Assembly: GCA_024640765.1 (NCBI GenBank)
Contig: JAHEEK010000003.1
Coordinates: 62,001-126,000, forward strand
DNA length: 64,000 nt
DNA from: Nereida sp024640765
GTDB lineage: Bacteria; Pseudomonadota; Alphaproteobacteria; Rhodobacterales; Rhodobacteraceae
Direction of reading: 5' to 3'
Notes under the pieces: model-generated
What the model was told of the DNA's origin: nothing
The model's input: the letters and a program-made list of their open reading frames with translations, nothing else
Databases searched by the model: none
Translations under genes and position numbers: made by a program
Shown: positions 18,546 through 27,340 of the stretch, piece by piece
Layout: each line of letters opens with the position of its first letter
Position numbering within the stretch: the stretch's first letter is position 1

Positions 18546-20416
18546 TACGCAATCGACTTTCGCTGACTACTTTTAGCAATCGCCATTAGGATCGATAGAC
18601 ATGCTGGCGTCATACCATCAATCTTTGCTGCCTTTGCAATCGTCTCTGGCTTTGCCTTCAAAAGCTTATTTTGCATCTCATTAGAAATGCCGCTAACGTC
18701 AGTATAATCAAAATCAACATCCAGTGCGGTCTGTTCATCCTTTTTTAGGCCTTCTGCGTCTCTGTCTTGCCGCGCAATATAGTGTGCATACATCGCATCG
18801 TTAGAAAGCTGGAGCTGAATATCTGGATCGATACTGTCTACTGCCGGCGCCAACTTTGCGGCACACTTCATATCAAACCCATTCATGGACAAAAGATCAA
18901 ACAAAGTACGTTTGGTTCCATCTTGGTTAATTTTCACGCCTGTTTCCGCAACTTGCTTCGGCGTAAAGATCTTTGCAGTCAGAATATCCATCCCAACATC
19001 AATGGAGCGTTTTTTCTCATCATAATAGGCCCAACGGACCTGTGAAATCAGGCCAAGCTCGTTACCAAATTCTGTTAACCTTTGATCAGCATTGTCAGCC
19101 CTTAGCGAAAGGCGATACTCCGCACGAGATGTAAACATTCTATAGGGCTCCAGAACGCCCCTACTCGTTAAATCATCTATCATGACGCCGACATAAGACG
19201 TTCTACGGCTGAAAATTACTGGCTCTCTATCCAAAACACTAAGGCCAGCGTTTAGGCCTGCTACAAGCCCCTGTGCTGCAGCCTCTTCATATCCTGTAGT
19301 TCCATTAATCTGGCCTGCAAAATACAGACCGATTACGTTCTTCAATTCGAGCGTCTGCTTAAGCGCCCGAGGATCCACATAATCATACTCAATAGCGTAA
19401 CCGAGCTGGTGTATTTTCGCGCTCTCAAGGCCCTTAATGGATCTTATGTACTGATACTGAACATCCTCAGGCAACGACGTAGAAATACCGTTTGGGTAAA
19501 TCCAGTCACTACTCAAACTTTCTGGCTCAAGGAAAATCTGGTGAGATGTTTTGTCTGCAAAACGAACAACTTTATCTTCAATAGAGGGACAATACCGCGG
19601 GCCAACACCATCAATGTGTCCACCATACATCGCTGATTTATCGAGGTTCTTCGTAATTATTTCGTGTGTGTGTTCGTTTGTGTGAGTGATGGCGCAACTA
19701 ACCTGTTGAGCGGAAACATCTTTTGTCAGAAAAGAGAAAAAGGCAGGGGCGTCATCCCCAGGCTGTACTTCCAACCCCTCAAAATTAATCGATCCCTTAG
19801 CAATTCGCGGGGGTGTACCTGTTTTTAGACGTCCAATAGGAAGCCCCAGATTTAAAATACGATCAGCGAGCTTAGTTGAAGCATTCTCTCCCATTCGGCC
19901 AGCGCTGTGGGAAACGTCACCAATATGCACTTTCCCATTCAGGAAAGTCCCGGTTGTCAGAATTACCTTTTGCGCAGTGATTTCGGATCCGTCACCGAGA
20001 ACCACGCCCTTGACAATATCGCCCTCCATGGTGAGGTCAGCGACTTCACCTATTATGATTTCGAGGTTTGATGTGTTCCGTAACTCATGCCTCATAAGCT
20101 CCCCATAAAGAAGCCGGTCGACTTGGGCACGTGGACCTTGGACTGCTGGTCCTTTTCGACGGTTTAACAAGCGAAATTGGATGCCAGCTTCATCCGAAAG
20201 CCGCCCAAGAATACCGTCAAGCGCATCTATTTCGCGTACAAGATGACCCTTACCCAGACCACCGACTGCGGGATTGCAAGACATCGCACCGATGCCAGCC
20301 TCAGTCATTGTAATAAGCGCTGTTGAAACACCTAGCCGCGCAGAAGTTGCTGCAGCTTCAGCACCTGCGTGACCTGCGCCGATTACAATTACGTCAAAAT
20401 GTTTCACGTGAAACAC
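18545..20416 (-). CDS. mnmG: tRNA uridine-5-carboxymethylaminomethyl modification enzyme MnmG (GidA)
   Basis: A FAD protein that with MnmE makes the cmnm5 modification at tRNA wobble uridines. The dinucleotide-binding motif is VIGAGHAGAEAAATSARLG (about residues 10-28), with SCNPAVGGLGKGHLVREIDALDG and RLLNRRKGPAVQGPRAQVD following; the C-terminal helical part binds MnmE and tRNA. Length is 623 residues. The start is GTG at 20416; the first codons (MFHVKH) coincide with a parS palindrome, as in other alphaproteobacteria. Lies 3 bp after mnmE. Confidence 0.97.
   Translation of the reverse strand: MFHVKHFDVIVIGAGHAGAEAAATSARLGVSTALITMTEAGIGAMSCNPAVGGLGKGHLVREIDALDGILGRLSDEAGIQFRLLNRRKGPAVQGPRAQVDRLLYGELMRHELRNTSNLEIIIGEVADLTMEGDIVKGVVLGDGSEITAQKVILTTGTFLNGKVHIGDVSHSAGRMGENASTKLADRILNLGLPIGRLKTGTPPRIAKGSINFEGLEVQPGDDAPAFFSFLTKDVSAQQVSCAITHTNEHTHEIITKNLDKSAMYGGHIDGVGPRYCPSIEDKVVRFADKTSHQIFLEPESLSSDWIYPNGISTSLPEDVQYQYIRSIKGLESAKIHQLGYAIEYDYVDPRALKQTLELKNVIGLYFAGQINGTTGYEEAAAQGLVAGLNAGLSVLDREPVIFSRRTSYVGVMIDDLTSRGVLEPYRMFTSRAEYRLSLRADNADQRLTEFGNELGLISQVRWAYYDEKKRSIDVGMDILTAKIFTPKQVAETGVKINQDGTKRTLFDLLSMNGFDMKCAAKLAPAVDSIDPDIQLQLSNDAMYAHYIARQDRDAEGLKKDEQTALDVDFDYTDVSGISNEMQNKLLKAKPETIAKAAKIDGMTPACLSILMAIAKSSQRKSIA
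20400..20415. other. parS site 2 (TGTTTCACGTGAAACA)
   Basis: A second perfect 16-bp parS palindrome, spanning codons 1-6 of mnmG, 1.9 kb from site 1. The amino acids MFHVKH are a by-product of the site. Confidence 0.96.
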
Positions 20417-20419
20417 TCC

Positions 20420-21706
20420 TTACTTTCCAAGACAGAACGACGAAAACACTTTATCCAGCACATCTTCAACATCAACGTGACCGATTAATTGATCAAGTTG
20501 TCGTGTTGCTGCGCGTAAATCATCTGCGACCAACTCAACTTCTTGTCCATTTCCCAAGCCAAAAAGCGCTGTATCCAAATAGCCCACGGCGTTCGTAATC
20601 GCAATCCCGTGCCGTTCTAACGTGGCGACTCCTACCCTTGAAACGCGGTCGCTTAAAACCTTTCCGATATGATTAAGGGTGCGGTCGATGCCGTGGCCAG
20701 TCTTTCCCGACAAACCATTATCGTATACGCCTTCATCATCTTTCGCCGTCACGATCAGATCATCAGCCGTCATATCGACTGGCTCAACATCATCATTAGC
20801 CATCTTGAGCCAAATGCGAAGATCAGCGGACGCCGCGCGATCCAAAGCACGTTCAACACCTATTTTTTCAACACTATCGTCAGTGGCGCGAATGCCAGCA
20901 GTATCAAGAACTCGGACTGAATGACCCCGCAGGTCAAGATCAACCTCTAACACGTCGCGCGTGGTACCGGCCACATCCGTAACGATAGCAACATCACGTC
21001 TAGCTAACGCATTGATAAATGTAGATTTTCCAGCATTTGGTTGACCAATGATGGCAACCTCAAACCCTGATCTTATACGCTCGGAAACAACTGTGCCGCT
21101 GGCCTGTGCCTCAAGCTCAGCACGCAATGGCAGTAATATCTCGGACACCTCAGGGAATACATCCACGGGAACTTCTTCGTCAGCAAAATCAATTGTCGCT
21201 TGAAGCAACGCGCCCGCGTGAATTAGCTTTGCACGCCAATCGGCTACAGCTGTTTTCAAATGTCCATTCAACAGTTTACGCGCTTGGATTGCTTGGCTTT
21301 CTGTCTCTGCGTCAATCAGATCAGCAAGGCCTTCAACTTCCTCAAGCGTCATTCGGCCATTAATCAAAGCGCGGCGAGTAAACTCACCCGGTTCGGCCAT
21401 GCGCATGTTTGGAAACTGAGAAAGGGTTAAAATCGCTTCTTTTTGGATGGCGGGGCTACCATGAAGGTGCAGCTCTACGGTTTCTTCGCCTGTAAAGCTT
21501 GCTCCTTTGGCGAAACCCAAAACAAGCGGCGTATCAATTACCTCACCGCCTATTTTATTGAAATCCGCCAAATAGGGCGTCCGCCGATCTGCATCAATTC
21601 TAGGCATAACAGGCTTTAAGGCGTCAAAGACACCCTGCCCCGACAGCCGTAGCACACTGACACCAGCACGGCCGATAGCCGTCGCAAAGGCGAAAATAAT
21701 GTCCAT
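20420..21706 (-). CDS. mnmE: tRNA modification GTPase MnmE (TrmE)
   Basis: The GTPase partner of MnmG. The N-terminal tetrahydrofolate-binding domain (to about residue 115, including FAKGASFTGEETVELHLHG) is followed by helical segments surrounding a GTPase domain with P-loop GQPNAGKSTFINAL (about 216-229), switch II DTAGIR and the C-terminal FCLGK, whose cysteine is conserved in the family. The G4 region is degenerate (IVTAKDDEG instead of NKxD), so the usual guanine-specificity motif is weak. Length is 428 residues. Same operon as mnmG, 27 bp after rho. Confidence 0.95.
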   Translation of the reverse strand: MDIIFAFATAIGRAGVSVLRLSGQGVFDALKPVMPRIDADRRTPYLADFNKIGGEVIDTPLVLGFAKGASFTGEETVELHLHGSPAIQKEAILTLSQFPNMRMAEPGEFTRRALINGRMTLEEVEGLADLIDAETESQAIQARKLLNGHLKTAVADWRAKLIHAGALLQATIDFADEEVPVDVFPEVSEILLPLRAELEAQASGTVVSERIRSGFEVAIIGQPNAGKSTFINALARRDVAIVTDVAGTTRDVLEVDLDLRGHSVRVLDTAGIRATDDSVEKIGVERALDRAASADLRIWLKMANDDVEPVDMTADDLIVTAKDDEGVYDNGLSGKTGHGIDRTLNHIGKVLSDRVSRVGVATLERHGIAITNAVGYLDTALFGLGNGQEVELVADDLRAATRQLDQLIGHVDVEDVLDKVFSSFCLGK

Positions 21707-21733
21707 TATTCAGCCTCCTTTCTGCAGCGGGTG

Positions 21734-23008
21734 TTAGCCGTTCATTGAGTCGAAGAAGTCTGCGTTACTCTTTGTTTGCTTAAGTTTTGACAGCAAGAAT
21801 TCGATGGCGTCCGTCGTTCCCATTGGGTTCAAAATACGGCGCAGCACGTAGGTTTTCTGCAGATCAACTTTATCAATCAACAGATCTTCCTTACGTGTGC
21901 CTGACTTCAGAATATCCATCGCTGGGAAGACGCGTTTATCTGCGACTTTACGATCAAGCACGATTTCAGAGTTACCTGTGCCTTTGAATTCTTCAAAGAT
22001 CACTTCGTCCATACGCGAACCAGTATCGATCAAGGCCGTTGAGATAATGGTCAAAGAGCCACCTTCTTCGATATTCCGCGCAGCACCGAAGAACCGTTTA
22101 GGGCGTTGAAGCGCGTTGGCATCCACACCACCGGTCAAAACCTTACCAGAGGAAGGAACAACGGTGTTGAACGCGCGGCCAAGACGGGTGATCGAATCGA
22201 GAAGGATCACAACGTCGCGTTTATGCTCAACAAGGCGTTTTGCCTTTTCAATAACCATCTCTGACACAGCCACGTGACGCGTTGCAGGTTCGTCGAACGT
22301 TGAGGAAACAACCTCGCCCTTCACAGAACGTTGCATGTCCGTGACTTCTTCTGGACGTTCATCGATCAAAAGGACGATCAGATAGCATTCTGGGTGGTTT
22401 TTCTCGATGCTGGTGGCGATATTTTGGAGCAGAACCGTTTTACCAGTGCGCGGAGGCGCCACGATCAACGAACGTTGGCCCTTACCAATTGGCGCAACCA
22501 AGTCAATAATCCGCGCAGAGCGATCTTTGCTAACTGTTGGGTCCTCGAGTTCCATTTTCAGACGCTCATCAGGATAGAGCGGTGTCAGGTTTTCAAATGC
22601 AACTTTGTGGCGCGCTTTTTCGGGCTCTTCAAAGTTGATTTGTTGAATGCTTGTCAGTGCAAAATAACGCTCGTTATCGCCAGGGGCGCGCATGACGCCT
22701 GTAATCGTATCACCGGTACGTAGCGAATATTGGCGGATCATGTCAGGTGAGACGTAAATATCGTCAGGACCCGGCAGATAATTAGCCTCAGTTGAGCGGA
22801 GAAAGCCAAATCCGTCCTGAAGCACTTCCATGACGCCGTCGCCGCTGATTTCCCAGCCATCTTCCGCCCGCTCCTTCAGGATCGAGAACATCATATCCCC
22901 TTTGCGCATCGTGGATGCGTTTTCGATCTCAAGCTCTTCAGCTAAAGACAGGAGGTTTTTGGGGCTTTGAGCTTTCAGCTCAGCCAATGACAGACGCTCT
23001 TGGGTCAT
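21734..23008 (-). CDS. rho: Transcription termination factor Rho
   Basis: A hexameric RNA helicase terminating transcription. The N-terminal helical and cold-shock-like RNA-binding domains (GDGVMEVLQDGFGFLRS, LPGPDDIYVSP) precede the ATPase with Walker A APPRTGKTVLLQNIA, Walker B VVILLDSITRL and the GGVDANALQRPKRFFGAARN Q/R loops. Length of 424 residues is normal. It is the first gene leftward of the candidate replication origin. Caulobacter has hemE between rho and the origin; that gene is absent here. Confidence 0.97.
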   Translation of the reverse strand: MTQERLSLAELKAQSPKNLLSLAEELEIENASTMRKGDMMFSILKERAEDGWEISGDGVMEVLQDGFGFLRSTEANYLPGPDDIYVSPDMIRQYSLRTGDTITGVMRAPGDNERYFALTSIQQINFEEPEKARHKVAFENLTPLYPDERLKMELEDPTVSKDRSARIIDLVAPIGKGQRSLIVAPPRTGKTVLLQNIATSIEKNHPECYLIVLLIDERPEEVTDMQRSVKGEVVSSTFDEPATRHVAVSEMVIEKAKRLVEHKRDVVILLDSITRLGRAFNTVVPSSGKVLTGGVDANALQRPKRFFGAARNIEEGGSLTIISTALIDTGSRMDEVIFEEFKGTGNSEIVLDRKVADKRVFPAMDILKSGTRKEDLLIDKVDLQKTYVLRRILNPMGTTDAIEFLLSKLKQTKSNADFFDSMNG

Positions 23009-23478
23009 ACTTTCACCGTCATGCGTTAGAACGCATTATTTTAAAGGAGTTAAAGTGTTCGGATGAACACCTAAGCCGTAGCTAACATGAATGGGTTAGT
23101 CAAACTTCGATTTTAGAGGTTCAATGTTTCTTCTAATAATAAGAAAGATTAAAAAATCGATGATGATGAAGCGTTAAGAAAATCTGTGGATTACTTTTTA
23201 TCCAATTCTTTATCCACAGTGTATCGGTCGATTTACACGTAGATATATTTAGATAGTTGTTTTGAATCAATACGTTGAGCATATCTTTACGTCTTGTTAA
23301 TCAACGCAAAGCAAAGATATTCACAGCTTAGCTTCGACACATTTATCCTTTTCACAGGCGTATAAAATCGGCAAATTGTCGTGGAATTGTGCCGTGTCCT
23401 GCTGTGATGGGAATGGCGCTGAAATCTCACGGTGACTGTCCTTAAGGCATTCATTGATTTGTCCAAAAGGTTATCCAC
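23009..23478. other. Candidate chromosomal replication origin (oriC)
   Basis: This stretch of about 470 bp has no convincing gene and is visibly richer in A+T than its surroundings. It holds TTATCCACA at 23210-23218, TTATCCAAT at 23198-23206 and TGTGGATTA at 23185-23193 (an inverted box with one mismatch), and a second perfect TTATCCACA spans its right border (23471-23479). The flanks, rho-mnmE-mnmG-rsmG-parAB on one side and maf-aroE-coaE-dnaQ-secB on the other, are the known origin surroundings of Caulobacter, and two parS sites are within 5 kb. There is a GANTC methylation site at 23264-23268. No clear TTAA-N7-TTAA CtrA box was found. Confidence 0.75.
23185..23218. promoter_or_regulatory. 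Cluster of three DnaA boxes
   Basis: TGTGGATTA (reverse orientation), then TTATCCAAT, then perfect TTATCCACA, within 34 bp separated by 4 and 3 bases. Such close packing suits cooperative DnaA binding and is the strongest part of the origin prediction. Confidence 0.7.
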
Positions 23479-23479
23479 A
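23471..23479 (+). promoter_or_regulatory. DnaA box TTATCCACA at the 5' edge of maf
   Basis: A perfect consensus DnaA box on the + strand whose last base is the first base of the proposed maf start codon. DnaA binding here would cover the maf ribosome-binding and start region at the DNA level. Confidence 0.65.
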
Positions 23480-24078
23480 TCTCTTTTTCACTTACACTCG
23501 CTTCGTCCTCGAAAATTCGGGCTCAGCTGCTCGAAAATACGGGCATTCCTATAACGATTCGACCTATGCCTATTGATGAGGAGCTGATCAAAGGCGCAAT
23601 GGTTGCCGAACGTGCGCCCCCACGGGATGTCGCGGATGCGCTGGCTGAAATGAAAGCGCGGCGACTGTCAGATAAAGGACATGAGGGGCCGATTTTGGGC
23701 TGTGATCAGGTTCTGGACTTTAAAGGCGCTATTTATTCAAAGCCGACCTCACCCGAAGATGCGGGTGCGCAGTTGCGGGCATTGTCAGCGCAGGTTCATT
23801 ATTTGCATACGGCGGCTTGTTTATATCAGGATGGCAAACCCGCGTGGCGGCATGTTTCACGTGTAACGTTGCGCATGCGCCAATTGAGTGACGCCTATAT
23901 TGATGCCTACGTTGAGCGGAATTGGGATGATATTCAGCATACGGTTGGTTGTTACATGCTTGAGGCAGAAGGCGCGCGACTGTTCTCTCAGGTGCAGGGC
24001 GATTATTTTGCGGTGTTAGGCCTGCCTTTGGTGGAGCTTTTGTCGTTCTTAACCTTGCGCGGAGATATTGACGGATGA
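23479..24078 (+). CDS. maf: Maf-family nucleoside triphosphate pyrophosphatase, non-canonical start
   Basis: Maf-like pyrophosphatase hydrolysing (modified) nucleoside triphosphates. The conserved N-terminus LTLASSSKIRAQLLE is encoded upstream of the first ATG (23566); an ATG start would lose the essential serine/arginine loop. The frame is open from 23446, but no ATG, GTG or TTG precedes the motif. The best candidate is ATC at 23479 with AAAAGG eight bases upstream, giving 199 residues, a normal Maf length. Further motifs are ILGCDQVLDF and the ESF-like YMLEAEGARLFSQVQGDYFAVLGLPL. Overlaps aroE by 4 bp. A lost start codon or a read error are alternatives. Confidence 0.8.
   Translation: MSFSLTLASSSKIRAQLLENTGIPITIRPMPIDEELIKGAMVAERAPPRDVADALAEMKARRLSDKGHEGPILGCDQVLDFKGAIYSKPTSPEDAGAQLRALSAQVHYLHTAACLYQDGKPAWRHVSRVTLRMRQLSDAYIDAYVERNWDDIQHTVGCYMLEAEGARLFSQVQGDYFAVLGLPLVELLSFLTLRGDIDG
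23853..23868. other. Degenerate parS-like sequence in maf
   Basis: TGTTTCACGTGTAACG matches parS at 14 of 16 positions and keeps the central TTTCACGTG. It lies on the other side of the origin from the two perfect sites. Whether ParB binds it is unknown. Confidence 0.4.
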
Positions 24079-24905
24079 GTGGAAAACTATGGCTTGCAGG
24101 TGTGATTGGGCATCCAATTTCGCATTCAAAATCACCGCGTTTGCATGGGCATTGGCTAAAGCGTTACGGGATTGATGGGCATTATATTCCGATGAACGTC
24201 GCACCGGATGATTTGGCGCGTACGATCGAATTGCTCCCCCGGCTTGGGTTTGCAGGGATTAACGTAACGTTACCACATAAAGAGGCTGTGATGGCTTTGT
24301 GTGATGAAATTACACCCCGCGCTAAGGCTGTTGGCGCCGTTAATACTGTTATTTTTCAAGAAGATGGCAGTGTTTTGGGTGATAACACTGATGGCTACGG
24401 TTTTATGGCCAACCTGTACGCTGGCGCGCCTAACTGGCGGGCTGATACGGGTCCAGCGGCGGTTCTGGGCGCTGGTGGGGCGGCACGTGGTGTTGTCGCG
24501 GCATTACTTGATGCTAATGCGCCACAGATCATTTTGAGCAACCGAACTGCTGAGCGGGCTACTGCGCTTCAGTCAGAATTTGGCACACGGGTTGTGGTTT
24601 CTGCGTGGGATGACGTTGGTGATGCCATCAAGGGCGCGAACCTGCTGGTAAACACAACCTCGCTTGGGATGGATGGACAACCCGCCCTGCCGGTTTCGCT
24701 TGATCATTTGGGTTCTGAAACGCTTGTGACAGATATTGTCTACGCCCCTCTGAAAACCCAACTTTTGATTGATGCAACTGCGCGTGGGTGCGCTGTTGTT
24801 GATGGGCTTGGGATGCTGTTGCATCAAGCCGCCCCCGGTTTTGAGGCGTGGTTTAGTCAAAAACCGATTGTGGATGACGAACTGCGCGACGCTGTTTTGT
24901 CATGA
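24075..24905 (+). CDS. aroE: Shikimate dehydrogenase
   Basis: Reduces 3-dehydroshikimate to shikimate with NADPH in aromatic amino acid synthesis. The substrate domain has GHPISHSKSPRLHG (residues 12-25) and NVTLPHKEAVM with the catalytic lysine, then VGAVNTV and GDNTDGYGF. The cofactor loop is LGAGGAARGVVAAL, followed by NRTAER. Length of 276 residues is typical. It overlaps maf and coaE by 4 bp each, so maf-aroE-coaE-dnaQ is one translationally coupled operon leading away from the origin. Confidence 0.96.
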   Translation: MSGKLWLAGVIGHPISHSKSPRLHGHWLKRYGIDGHYIPMNVAPDDLARTIELLPRLGFAGINVTLPHKEAVMALCDEITPRAKAVGAVNTVIFQEDGSVLGDNTDGYGFMANLYAGAPNWRADTGPAAVLGAGGAARGVVAALLDANAPQIILSNRTAERATALQSEFGTRVVVSAWDDVGDAIKGANLLVNTTSLGMDGQPALPVSLDHLGSETLVTDIVYAPLKTQLLIDATARGCAVVDGLGMLLHQAAPGFEAWFSQKPIVDDELRDAVLS

Positions 24906-25486
24906 CATTTGTAATAGGCCTTACGGGCTCAATCGGGATGGGCAAATCGACCACGGCGAAGATGTTTGCCAAGCGGTATATACCCGTGTGGGATGCGGAT
25001 GCGGCGGTGCACCGGATTTATCAAAGCGGCGGTGGTGAATTGGCGACCGCGTTCCCGCAAGCGGTGAGAAATGGGATGATAGAGCGTGAACTATTACTCG
25101 AGATCATCCATCAAGATCAGACAGCATTAGCAAAGATTGAGGCGATCATTCATCCGCAAGTTGCCGCCGACCGCGCGCGATTTATTGAGGCTTCCAAGAG
25201 TGAGATCGTGCTGGTAGATGTGCCTTTGCTTTTTGAAACAGGTGCCGATGATAGTGTCGATGCGATTGTTGTTGTAAGCGCGCCAAGTGACGTTCAGCGA
25301 GATCGTGTTTTAGCGCGCGACGGCATGACAGAAACGCTTTTCGACACTATCCTATCAAAACAAATCCCAGATGCAGAAAAGCGCGCAAAAGCGGATTACG
25401 TTATTGAGACAACTTCGCTAGACGCTGCTGAGGCCGCTGTTGATGCGATTTTGGCCAAGATTAAGCGGGAGTTAAGCGATGCGTGA
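24902..25486 (+). CDS. coaE: Dephospho-CoA kinase
   Basis: Catalyses the last step of coenzyme A synthesis, phosphorylating dephospho-CoA. The P-loop is GLTGSIGMGKSTTAKMF (residues 6-22), followed by DADAAVH, the HPQVAADR segment and VDVPLLFETGAD. Length is 194 residues. It overlaps aroE by 4 bp and dnaQ by 8 bp within the origin-flanking operon. Confidence 0.96.
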   Translation: MTFVIGLTGSIGMGKSTTAKMFAKRYIPVWDADAAVHRIYQSGGGELATAFPQAVRNGMIERELLLEIIHQDQTALAKIEAIIHPQVAADRARFIEASKSEIVLVDVPLLFETGADDSVDAIVVVSAPSDVQRDRVLARDGMTETLFDTILSKQIPDAEKRAKADYVIETTSLDAAEAAVDAILAKIKRELSDA

Positions 25487-26168
25487 GATCGTTTTAGATA
25501 CGGAAACCACTGGTTTTGAGCCTGCTGAGGGCGACCGCATTGTTGAAATTGGTGCGGTAGAACTGTGGAACCACATGCCGACGGGTAAGACCTATCACCA
25601 GTATATCAATCCGGAACGCCCAATGTCCCACGGGGCGTTTGAGGTGCACGGGCTCGGCGATGATTTTCTGCGCGATAAGCCAGTTTTCAGGGATATTGCG
25701 CAGGATTTTGTTGATTTTGTCGGTACCGATGTGATGGTTATTCATAACGCGGCGTTTGATATGAAGTTCTTGAACGCAGAGTTGAGTTGGCTTGGGCGCC
25801 CTGCTCTACCGATGTCGCAATCGCTTGATACGCTGGCAATTGCACGTAAGCGTTTCCCAGGCTCGCCTGCTTCGCTTGATGCGCTGTGCCGCCGTTTCAA
25901 CATCGATAACTCGTCGCGGACTTTGCACGGAGCGCTGCTTGATAGTGAAATTTTGGCGGAAGTTTATCTTGAACTTATCGGCGGCAAGCAGCCGGATTTC
26001 GCACTAAGTACCAAATCAAACAATACGTCTTCGGATCAAGCCGCTGAATGGCGTCCTTCACGACGCCCGACGCCGTTGCCATCACGGCTAACCGAAAAAG
26101 AAAACGCCGCCCACGCCGAATTTCTCGACAATATGGGCGGCGCAGTGCTTTGGCGGTCTGAGACTTAG
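25479..26168 (+). CDS. dnaQ: DNA polymerase III epsilon subunit (3'-5' proofreading exonuclease)
   Basis: A DEDDh exonuclease giving proofreading to Pol III. Exo I is VLDTETTGFEPAEGDRIVEIGAVEL (first acidic pair at residues 5-7), Exo II is VIHNAAFDMKFLN and Exo III is HGALLDSEILAEVYLEL. The C-terminal 50 residues are a low-complexity tail expected to contact the alpha subunit. Length is 229 residues. It is the last gene of the maf operon and ends 4 bp before the convergent secB stop. Confidence 0.95.
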   Translation: MREIVLDTETTGFEPAEGDRIVEIGAVELWNHMPTGKTYHQYINPERPMSHGAFEVHGLGDDFLRDKPVFRDIAQDFVDFVGTDVMVIHNAAFDMKFLNAELSWLGRPALPMSQSLDTLAIARKRFPGSPASLDALCRRFNIDNSSRTLHGALLDSEILAEVYLELIGGKQPDFALSTKSNNTSSDQAAEWRPSRRPTPLPSRLTEKENAAHAEFLDNMGGAVLWRSET

Positions 26169-26172
26169 GTTA

Positions 26173-26664
26173 TTAAGAAACAGTCGCGTTCTTTGCTTCT
26201 GCTTCAGCGCGGCGTGTAAGCTCTGCGCGGTAAAGCTGAAGGAAATCAATGGTTTCAAGGTTAAGTGGCGGGAAGCCACCGTCACGAGTGACGTCGCTAA
26301 CAACACGGCGCACAAACGGGAACAGCATCCGTGGGCATTCGATCAGCAAGAACGGGTGAAGCTGGTCTTCTGGCACGTTCTCGATTTGAAAAACGCCGCC
26401 GTACTCAAGCTCCATCAAGAACAATGCGGCTTCGGAAGCTTTGTCATTTGATTTGATCAGCAGTTTAATGATGACCTCAAACTGGTTCTCAACAGTACGC
26501 TTTTTTGCGTCGATGTTCACTTGAACGGAAACGTCTGGGGTTACATCGCCTGCGCCGCCTTTTTGAACGAGAATGTTCTCAAATGACATGTCGCGGATGT
26601 ATTGCGCCAGCACGGACATTTTGATGCCTGCGGGTGCTTCTTGTGCGGGGGTTTCGTCAGCCAT
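26173..26664 (-). CDS. secB: Protein-export chaperone SecB
   Basis: A tetrameric chaperone that keeps preproteins unfolded and hands them to SecA. Family features are visible: YIRDMSFENIL near residue 22, AEALFLMELEYGG-like sequence (EAALFLMELEYGGVF), LIECPRMLFPFVRRVVSDVTRDGGFPPL and IDFLQLY. Length is 163 residues. The dnaQ-secB-fxsA neighbourhood is conserved near alphaproteobacterial origins. Confidence 0.96.
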   Translation of the reverse strand: MADETPAQEAPAGIKMSVLAQYIRDMSFENILVQKGGAGDVTPDVSVQVNIDAKKRTVENQFEVIIKLLIKSNDKASEAALFLMELEYGGVFQIENVPEDQLHPFLLIECPRMLFPFVRRVVSDVTRDGGFPPLNLETIDFLQLYRAELTRRAEAEAKNATVS

Positions 26665-26728
26665 GGGGCATCTCCAATTAACTTATACTCGCAGTTTCGT
26701 AACAGGTCGGGGCAGAGGCCTCAATCCG

Positions 26729-27211
26729 TTAGTGTTTGGTCCACCCTGACAGTCCAGAAGGTTGATTTGCAGGTGGGGGCACCTCCTCAAAGTCACCATC
26801 AATGGTTGTTCCGCTTGCTGTGATCTGGTGGGGCTGACGGGTCCTGCCGTTTGAAAAGCTTTGTACTTTGATCCGCGATTTGAGTGCGGCAAATACAGAT
26901 GTGCGCACAGCGGGAATGAGAAGGGCAAAGCCAACTGCATCAGTGAAAAAGCCGGGTGTAAGCAGGAGCGCGCCAGAGAACAGGATCATCGCGCCGTGGG
27001 CCAGCGGTTCTGTAGGGTCGTTAAGGTTTTCAAAGCTGCCGCGGACTTGTGACAGAGCAAGCGCGCCTTGTTGCCGCACCAATGCGGTTCCCAGAAGTGC
27101 TGTGATGACCACGATAAGCAATGTTGGCCAAAGGCCAAGCCAGCCACCGATCTGAATAAACAGGCCAATTTCGATCAGCGGCACCGCTAGAAATGCCAAA
27201 AAGAGCCACAT
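26729..27211 (-). CDS. fxsA: FxsA-family inner membrane protein
   Basis: A small membrane protein of the FxsA family, in E. coli linked to suppression of phage T7 exclusion by F; its cellular role is unclear. MWLFLAFLAVPLIEIGLF forms the first membrane segment, and further hydrophobic segments follow around GLWPTLLIVVITALLG and AMILFSGALLLTPGFFTDAVGF, the latter a family signature. The ATG at 27211 is preferred because AAGGA lies about 9 bases upstream and it matches the family N-terminus; 160 residues. The charged tail is cytoplasmic by inference. Confidence 0.88.
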   Translation of the reverse strand: MWLFLAFLAVPLIEIGLFIQIGGWLGLWPTLLIVVITALLGTALVRQQGALALSQVRGSFENLNDPTEPLAHGAMILFSGALLLTPGFFTDAVGFALLIPAVRTSVFAALKSRIKVQSFSNGRTRQPHQITASGTTIDGDFEEVPPPANQPSGLSGWTKH

Positions 27212-27340
27212 GGTTAAGATCCTTTTCATAACTTTACGCCAAGACCACAAACTAGGTGCGGTGAGTGGACTTGATCCTATGCCTGCCCTACATAAGTGCG
27301 AGTTAAGTAATTTTCCACGCCCCCAACGCCAGAGGCCTTC

